This document shows, piece by piece, positions 6,058-10,129 of a stretch of DNA of 10,129 nucleotides. Position 1 is the first letter of the stretch. Every line of letters starts with the position of its first letter. The stretch is from Bacteroidota bacterium. GTDB taxonomy: Bacteria; Bacteroidota; Bacteroidia; Sphingobacteriales; Sphingobacteriaceae. The notes below the pieces were generated by a model. It saw only the letters and a list, made by a program, of their open reading frames with translations. It made no database searches and was not told where the DNA came from. The position numbers and the translations under genes are program-made. The stretch spans positions 1-10,129 of the forward strand of contig JANYAB010000662.1 of the NCBI GenBank assembly GCA_025355225.1, read 5' to 3'.

Positions 6058-6298
6058 TGACAAGCGGTTACTCACCTATTATTTGTTTTTTTAATGGCGT
6101 TCGTGAGATCGCTGCGCTAAGTCTTGGTTACTTTTGTCGCACAAAAGTGACTAAGCCTCCGCGGCTATGAGCGGGACGATGATTTCATTTACCATTACAT
6201 CCTTTTAATACCAGTAAGTAAGAAGCCATATAGATTTTTAGTTGGCAAATCTTCGTCTTAACGACATTACCCGCTGGGGCATCTTGGCAATCAATCCA
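6058..6298. other. Intergenic region with one hairpin
   Basis: Apart from the stem-loop at 6127-6151, I see no gene, tRNA or further repeat in this stretch. It separates the possible small CxxC gene from the 3' end of the OMPLA-like gene, so the two transcripts converge here. Confidence 0.6.
6127..6151. repeat. Stem-loop GTTACTTTTGT / ACAAAAGTGAC
   Basis: Two 11-nt arms separated by CGC, paired except for one G-T/G-U type mismatch. The hairpin lies in the convergent space between the small CxxC frame and the OMPLA-like gene and has no T-run directly after it. It may help end transcription, or it may be a dispersed palindromic repeat. Confidence 0.6.
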
Positions 6299-7306
6299 TT
6301 ATTCCCCATAATGATGCTTCTTCCGCAGATCAAACGACACTCCTGATGCCACACCGATATCGATAAAAGAGTAGCTATCCTGAAAAAAAATGTTGTAGGG
6401 GTCTTGTCCCCGGTAACCCGCGCCTATCATAAAAGCCACGTTTTCCATAAAGCCAAACTGGTAATAATATTTCACCGAGAAATTTAAACGCTTGTGCCAA
6501 TTGTCAATCGAATAATCATACACCTTATCCAGTATGTAAGTGAAGTCAAATCGCAATCGCTGATGTTCCAGATAATGATCGGCCTGGTTGCGGCTATCCT
6601 TCATTATATCATACATCCAGCTGCCATTGGTGCGTATAAAGCCATATTTGCCGGTCAGCTGTTTGGAATAGCCCAGTTTAAACAGGCCGCTATGTACCTC
6701 GAGGCCGATAAAGCTGTACCGGCTTCGGGCAATGGTATCCGTGGCATGCCGGGTGCCGAAATAATAATTGAGGGTATAAAAATTGGTTGTGAATTTACCG
6801 TCGGTACGGTTAAAGTCGCCATCACTATCCAGCGTTTGCCCCTCCTGCCCGTTGGAATGGTGCGAATACCCAAGTGATAGGAACCGGGGCCGGGTATCGT
6901 CGTTATTGAGGCGGGTATAGATTGTCGCGCCGGGCATGTAGCTTGGCGATACCACCGGCGAATGGTATTCGGACAGCAGCCTGAGTTGCACCCTTGCCGT
7001 TGCCACAAAAAAGAAACGCGATTTGCTGCTGTTCAACAATACTATATTGGGCACAATATCAGCCGTTAGCAAGTTACGGACGGCATTGCCATACTCGTTA
7101 CCATAAAAAGCAGGGAGTAAATTTTGCCGATAGATATCGTTGAAAGCCGTATTAATGTTACGATTTGCAGCAATTTTAGTCGAGTCTCTGCCACCAGGCG
7201 TGATACCGCTGGAAGCCCAACCATCGCCGGCAAAATAAAAACAACAAAACAGGGCTAAAAAAAAACGTAAACCGAATTTGATTGAGCCAATTAAGGCAGC
7301 TTTCAT
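6299..7306 (-). CDS. Outer-membrane phospholipase A (OMPLA)-like protein
   Basis: A 335-residue exported protein from the ATG at 7306. The N-terminus (MKAALIGSIKFGLRFFLALF) starts a signal peptide, with likely cleavage after GWA. The frame extends to an ATG at 7393, but the added residues would bury the signal peptide. GYSHHSNGQEG (His149, Ser151) matches the HxSNG catalytic motif of OMPLA/PldA, where His142 and Ser144 act in E. coli. TTNFYTLNY (Asn175) may supply the third residue (Asn156 in E. coli), though the intervening loop is longer. Many alternating aromatic segments fit a beta barrel. OMPLA is a calcium-dependent phospholipase A1/A2 of the outer membrane, acting in lipid turnover after envelope damage. 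It is divergent from the M28 gene. The Ser-His motif is clear; the full family assignment rests mainly on that motif and the barrel character. Confidence 0.65.
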   Translation of the reverse strand: MKAALIGSIKFGLRFFLALFCCFYFAGDGWASSGITPGGRDSTKIAANRNINTAFNDIYRQNLLPAFYGNEYGNAVRNLLTADIVPNIVLLNSSKSRFFFVATARVQLRLLSEYHSPVVSPSYMPGATIYTRLNNDDTRPRFLSLGYSHHSNGQEGQTLDSDGDFNRTDGKFTTNFYTLNYYFGTRHATDTIARSRYSFIGLEVHSGLFKLGYSKQLTGKYGFIRTNGSWMYDIMKDSRNQADHYLEHQRLRFDFTYILDKVYDYSIDNWHKRLNFSVKYYYQFGFMENVAFMIGAGYRGQDPYNIFFQDSYSFIDIGVASGVSFDLRKKHHYGE

Positions 7307-7457
7307 AAAAAAAATTGGAATTGCATTAAGGCCAGATTTCGAAGTTAATATTAAATAAGCAATATCATAATCTCGTACCGATTTAGCCATCACCTTTTTG
7401 TAATTTTTTTCAGCCGAATTTTATTACTTTCACCATCGGCACCAATAACCATCCGGC
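7307..7457. promoter_or_regulatory. Divergent promoter region (OMPLA-like / M28)
   Basis: This 151-bp AT-rich spacer separates two divergent start codons, so it must hold both promoters unless the OMPLA-like gene starts at 7393. On the minus strand TAACTTCG is one base off the Bacteroidota minus-7 box TAnnTTTG, without a well-placed minus-33 TTG. On the plus strand TTTTTG near 7394 could be a minus-33 element, with only a poor minus-7 match downstream. No operator palindrome is evident. Confidence 0.4.
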
Positions 7458-9668
7458 ATGAAAAAATATTTTACGCTTAGTTTACTTGCATTATCCGTAT
7501 TAGCATCCGCGCAGCAAAAAAGCATTACCGGTTTCACCGATGCCTCGGCAGCGCAGCAGCTAAAAACCGAACAACAATTTGACGCCGCCCTAAATGCACA
7601 GCAAATTGGCGAAACGATTAAAGAACTGTCGGCATTTCCGCATAACCTGGGTTCGCCGGGCAGTAAAGCGGTGGCCGAAAAAATACTGCAGAAATACAAA
7701 AGCTACGGCCTAAACGCACATATCGAAACCTATTATGTGTTATATCCCACACCCAAAACACGGGTGCTGGAAATGACCGGTCCGACACCATACACTGCCT
7801 TGCTGAAAGAACCGGCCCTTCCCGAAGATGGTACGTCGGGACAGGCGAATCAGTTGCCTACCTATAACGCTTATAGCGCTGATGGGGATGTAAGCGGGCA
7901 ATTGGTATTTGTTAACTACGGCCTGCCGGATGATTATGATAAACTGGCCACCATGGGGGTCGACGTAAAGGGTAAAATCGTGATAGCGAAATACGGCCGG
8001 TCGTGGCGCGGAATAAAACCAAAAGTAGCTTATGAACATGGCGCCATTGGCTGCATTATTTACTCGGACCCTAAAGATGATGGCTATAGCGCCGGGGATG
8101 TTTACCCTAAAGGCGCCTATAAGAACGAATACGGCGTGCAGCGCGGTTCGGTAATGGATATGATGGTTTACCCCGGTGATCCGCTTACCCCGGGCATGGG
8201 CGCCGTTAAGGATGCAAAACGTTTGGATAGGAGAGATGTCCCCACTATATTAAAGATACCTGTATTGCCCATCAGCTACCATGATGCACAGCCCTTATTG
8301 GCAGCCCTGGATGGTCCGGTTGCCACAGGCGACTGGAGCGGATCATTACCTATTACTTACCATATAGGTCCGGGGAAAGCCATGGTGCATCTGAAGCTGG
8401 AGTTTAACTGGAACCTGGTGCCGGCTTACGACGTGATCGCTACCATAAAAGGTTCGACCTATCCGGATGAATGGGTAATGCGCGGCAACCACCACGATGC
8501 CTGGGTAAATGGCGCCAGTGACCCCATCAGCGGACAATCGGCCATGCTGGATGAGGCAAAAGCCCTTGGCGATCTGCTGAAGACCGGATGGAGGCCAAAA
8601 CGCTCCATAGTTTATTGCTCCTGGGATGGCGAGGAACCCGGCCTGATCGGCTCCACCGAGTATGCGGAAAGTCATGATAAGGAATTGCAGCAAAAGGCGG
8701 TAGTGTATATCAACTCGGATAGTAATGGCAGGGGATTTTTAAGCGAAGGAGGCTCGCAGGCACTGGAGAACTTTATGGACGAGGTTGCCCAAAATGTTAC
8801 CGACCCGCAAACCAATGTCAGCGTGTTCGACAGGGCAAAGGCAACGGAATTAACTGGTGCTTCATCAACCAAAGAAAAAAAAGAAATATGGGAGCGTAAA
8901 GGCAGACGCCTGGAGGCCCTGGGCTCGGGGTCTGATTTTTCATCGTTTTTGCAGCACCTGGGTGTGCCCACGTTAGACCTTGGATTTGGCGGTGAAGACG
9001 GCGGCGGAGAGTACCATTCTATTTATGATAGCTATGCCGATTATATCCGCTTTAAAGACCCGGATTTTAAATATGGTGTGGCGCTGGCGCAAACTGCGGG
9101 TCATGCCACATTGCGGATGGCAGATGCTGATTTGCTGCCCTTTGATTTCAGGAACTTGTATGCCACTATTGACCGCTACAATACCGAACTTATCGACCTG
9201 ATAAAAAGTATGCGCGAAAGTACGGCCATTGAAAATCAGCTGATCAAAGCAAATGATTACACGCTGGCAGCCGATCCAACCCAGCATACGGTATCGCCGG
9301 TGGTTAAGTCTGAAGTCCCTGATCTTGACTTCGCTCCACTAAAAACCGCTCTGGATTCCCTGAAAAAAAGCACCAACAATTTTGCAGCCGCATGGGCCCG
9401 TATTTCGCAAACGACAGGCAATCATGATCAGCTGAACAAATCTATATACCAGGCTGAGCAACAATTATTGTCTGTTGAGGGATTACCAAGGCGGCCCTGG
9501 TACAGGCATACAATTTATGCACCCGGGTTTTACACAGGCTACGGCGTAAAAACACTCCCCGGCATACGCGAAGCTATCGAGCAGCGCAACTGGACGGAAG
9601 CCCAGTTGCAAATTGCGGTGGTGGCAGCTGCGATAACGAGGCTGGCGGGGCATTTAAGCCCCCTCTAA
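7458..9668 (+). CDS. M28 metallopeptidase, glutamate carboxypeptidase II-like
   Basis: A 736-residue secreted zinc peptidase. The signal peptide MKKYFTLSLLALSVLASA fixes the start at 7458. Residues about 125-290 are a PA (protease-associated) domain. Residues about 310-560 are the M28 catalytic domain, in which all GCPII ligands can be placed: His345 (NHHDAW), Asp355 (SDPISG), catalytic Glu392 and ligand Glu393 (SWDGEEPGLIGSTEYAE), Asp421 (INSDSNGRG) and His520 (EYHSIYD). GSGSDFSSFLQHLGVP also matches the family. Residues about 600-732 correspond to the transferrin-receptor-like dimerisation domain. Such enzymes remove C-terminal residues, often acidic, from peptides; here probably in the periplasm for peptide scavenging. 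The last residues (HLSPL) are encoded by a CCCCCTCTAAA stretch resembling an intergenic repeat, so the natural C-terminus may have been altered. No partner gene follows. Confidence 0.92.
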   Translation: MKKYFTLSLLALSVLASAQQKSITGFTDASAAQQLKTEQQFDAALNAQQIGETIKELSAFPHNLGSPGSKAVAEKILQKYKSYGLNAHIETYYVLYPTPKTRVLEMTGPTPYTALLKEPALPEDGTSGQANQLPTYNAYSADGDVSGQLVFVNYGLPDDYDKLATMGVDVKGKIVIAKYGRSWRGIKPKVAYEHGAIGCIIYSDPKDDGYSAGDVYPKGAYKNEYGVQRGSVMDMMVYPGDPLTPGMGAVKDAKRLDRRDVPTILKIPVLPISYHDAQPLLAALDGPVATGDWSGSLPITYHIGPGKAMVHLKLEFNWNLVPAYDVIATIKGSTYPDEWVMRGNHHDAWVNGASDPISGQSAMLDEAKALGDLLKTGWRPKRSIVYCSWDGEEPGLIGSTEYAESHDKELQQKAVVYINSDSNGRGFLSEGGSQALENFMDEVAQNVTDPQTNVSVFDRAKATELTGASSTKEKKEIWERKGRRLEALGSGSDFSSFLQHLGVPTLDLGFGGEDGGGEYHSIYDSYADYIRFKDPDFKYGVALAQTAGHATLRMADADLLPFDFRNLYATIDRYNTELIDLIKSMRESTAIENQLIKANDYTLAADPTQHTVSPVVKSEVPDLDFAPLKTALDSLKKSTNNFAAAWARISQTTGNHDQLNKSIYQAEQQLLSVEGLPRRPWYRHTIYAPGFYTGYGVKTLPGIREAIEQRNWTEAQLQIAVVAAAITRLAGHLSPL

Positions 9669-9716
9669 ACGGCGAAGCCCTCATGAACTCCTATAAAAAC
9701 AGACAACAGTGAATAA

Positions 9717-9735
9717 TCTCCCCCTGTAGGGGAGA
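9717..9735 (+). terminator. Hairpin after M28 gene, possible terminator
   Basis: TCTCCCC pairs with GGGGAGA across a 5-nt loop, about 50 nt after the M28 stop, followed by CTTTAAAATT rather than a clean T-run. It may stop transcription weakly. The wording of the stem (CTCCCC/GGGGAG, with CCCCCTCTAAA nearby at 9658) also resembles short repeats I recall from related genomes. Confidence 0.4.
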
Positions 9736-9861
9736 CTTTAAAATTGATCTGATAAACCATTCGTTAACCTTAAATTCGGCTTCAGCAATGTTCGGGTAGC
9801 ACAGGCAAAGCCAAACTATTAACTTTCACAGAGCAGGGCGTAGCCGAGAGTTTTTTCTTTG

Positions 9862-9895
9862 GTTCTTTCTTTTTTTCGGCAAAAAAAGAAAGAAC
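9862..9895. terminator. Strong 15-bp stem-loop between convergent genes
   Basis: GTTCTTTCTTTTTTT and AAAAAAAGAAAGAAC form a perfect 15-bp stem with a CGGC loop. The A/T-rich arm gives U-rich RNA on either strand, so it could act as a two-way terminator for the M28 gene and gltX. A dispersed palindromic repeat is an equally good reading. Confidence 0.55.
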
Positions 9896-10010
9896 ATCCA
9901 CTCGCTTTAATAACGCACTTATTACTCCTCACAAGGCTCAAACAATCGGGACGCACGGAATCAGATTGTTTCCAAAACAGGTTTGGTACAGACTTCGCCT
10001 TAAAAGCAGT

Positions 10011-10129
10011 TTAGTTACCAAACACCCCCAGCGCCTTCTCTATCCTTTTTATAGTTTCTTCCTTACCCAATAAAGCAGCGATATCAAACACATGGGGACC
10101 GAATTTACCACCTACCAGCATAATGCGGA
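10011..10129 (-). CDS. gltX: Glutamyl-tRNA synthetase, C-terminal end (partial)
   Basis: The 39 visible codons read RIMLVGGKFGPHVFDIAALL, then GKEETIKRIEKALGVFGN and a TAA at 10011-10013. This matches the end of the anticodon-binding domain of bacterial glutamyl-tRNA synthetase, where LxLVG, GPxxFDI and GKEETLxRI are characteristic. The enzyme charges tRNA-Glu with glutamate in the cytoplasm. The gene enters from beyond the right edge of the window, so its catalytic part cannot be judged. Nothing suggests truncation at the 3' end. Confidence 0.85.
   Translation of the reverse strand, partial: RIMLVGGKFGPHVFDIAALLGKEETIKRIEKALGVFGN

Larger units (their letters stand above)
9669..10010. other. 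Convergent intergenic region rich in hairpins
   Basis: The M28 gene and gltX converge on this 342-bp stretch. No gene or RNA is recognisable. It holds a 7-bp stem (9717-9735), a 15-bp perfect stem (9862-9895), and a looser inverted repeat AAACAATC / GATTGTTT (9940-9971). GTTTGGTA at 9981-9988 also pairs with TACCAAAC at 10016-10023, across the gltX stop. Confidence 0.6.

Noticed and set aside
6494..6877. 127-residue plus-strand frame
   Set aside because: It is the complementary shadow of the OMPLA-like gene, which has a signal peptide and a catalytic motif.
9937..9949. 13-bp match (CTCAAACAATCGG) to 1895-1907, next to one 22-bp repeat copy
   Set aside because: About one 13-bp match is expected by chance in a window this size, and the match ends inside the repeat core, so it is not a third copy.

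Overview
The window looks like chromosomal DNA from a Bacteroidota species, most likely of the Sphingobacteriaceae (Mucilaginibacter/Pedobacter type). The clues are a Bacteroidota-style glutamyl-tRNA synthetase tail, a secreted M28 peptidase, short intergenic palindromes containing ACAAAGCGGTAGC, and starts without clear Shine-Dalgarno sites. The taxonomic assignment is inference. No tRNA, rRNA, CRISPR array or transposase gene was found.

Layout. (1) 123-512 (minus): a small exported or membrane protein of unknown function with host-like base composition. (2) 566-5604: an AT-rich accessory block, all on the minus strand. In transcription order it holds a decayed Vsr endonuclease remnant (5604-5467), a Nudix/MutT-type hydrolase (5454-5059), a 1047-residue PLD nuclease / SF2 helicase / DUF3427 protein (5069-1926), a 47-residue Zn-ribbon protein (1851-1708), an HNH endonuclease (1705-920) and an unknown 107-residue protein (889-566). 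The Nudix and helicase genes overlap by 11 bp, and the Zn-ribbon and HNH genes are 2 bp apart, so this reads as one operon. (3) 5605-6298: mostly non-coding, with a REPIN/MITE-like palindromic element (5672-5824), a possible 47-residue CxxC protein (5914-6057) and a hairpin. (4) 6299-9668: two host-type genes transcribed divergently from a shared 151-bp spacer, an OMPLA-like outer-membrane phospholipase (minus) and a GCPII-like M28 metallopeptidase (plus). (5) 9669-10010: hairpin-rich spacer. (6) 10011-10129: the 3' end of gltX (minus).

How the parts fit. The AT-rich block resembles a defence or restriction locus: an ATP-dependent helicase with its own PLD nuclease domain, a Nudix nucleotide hydrolase and an HNH nuclease. 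The Vsr relic suggests that a cytosine methyltransferase/Vsr pair once stood at the 5' end; no methyltransferase remains in the window. The Zn-ribbon and HNH genes are bracketed by a perfect 22-bp direct repeat (921-942 and 1901-1922) that also encodes the C-terminal end of the HNH protein. This suggests the pair is a separately exchanged cassette, or the survivor of a duplication, placed directly behind the helicase. The cassette and the Vsr relic, neither obvious from ORF prediction alone, are the most interesting observations here.
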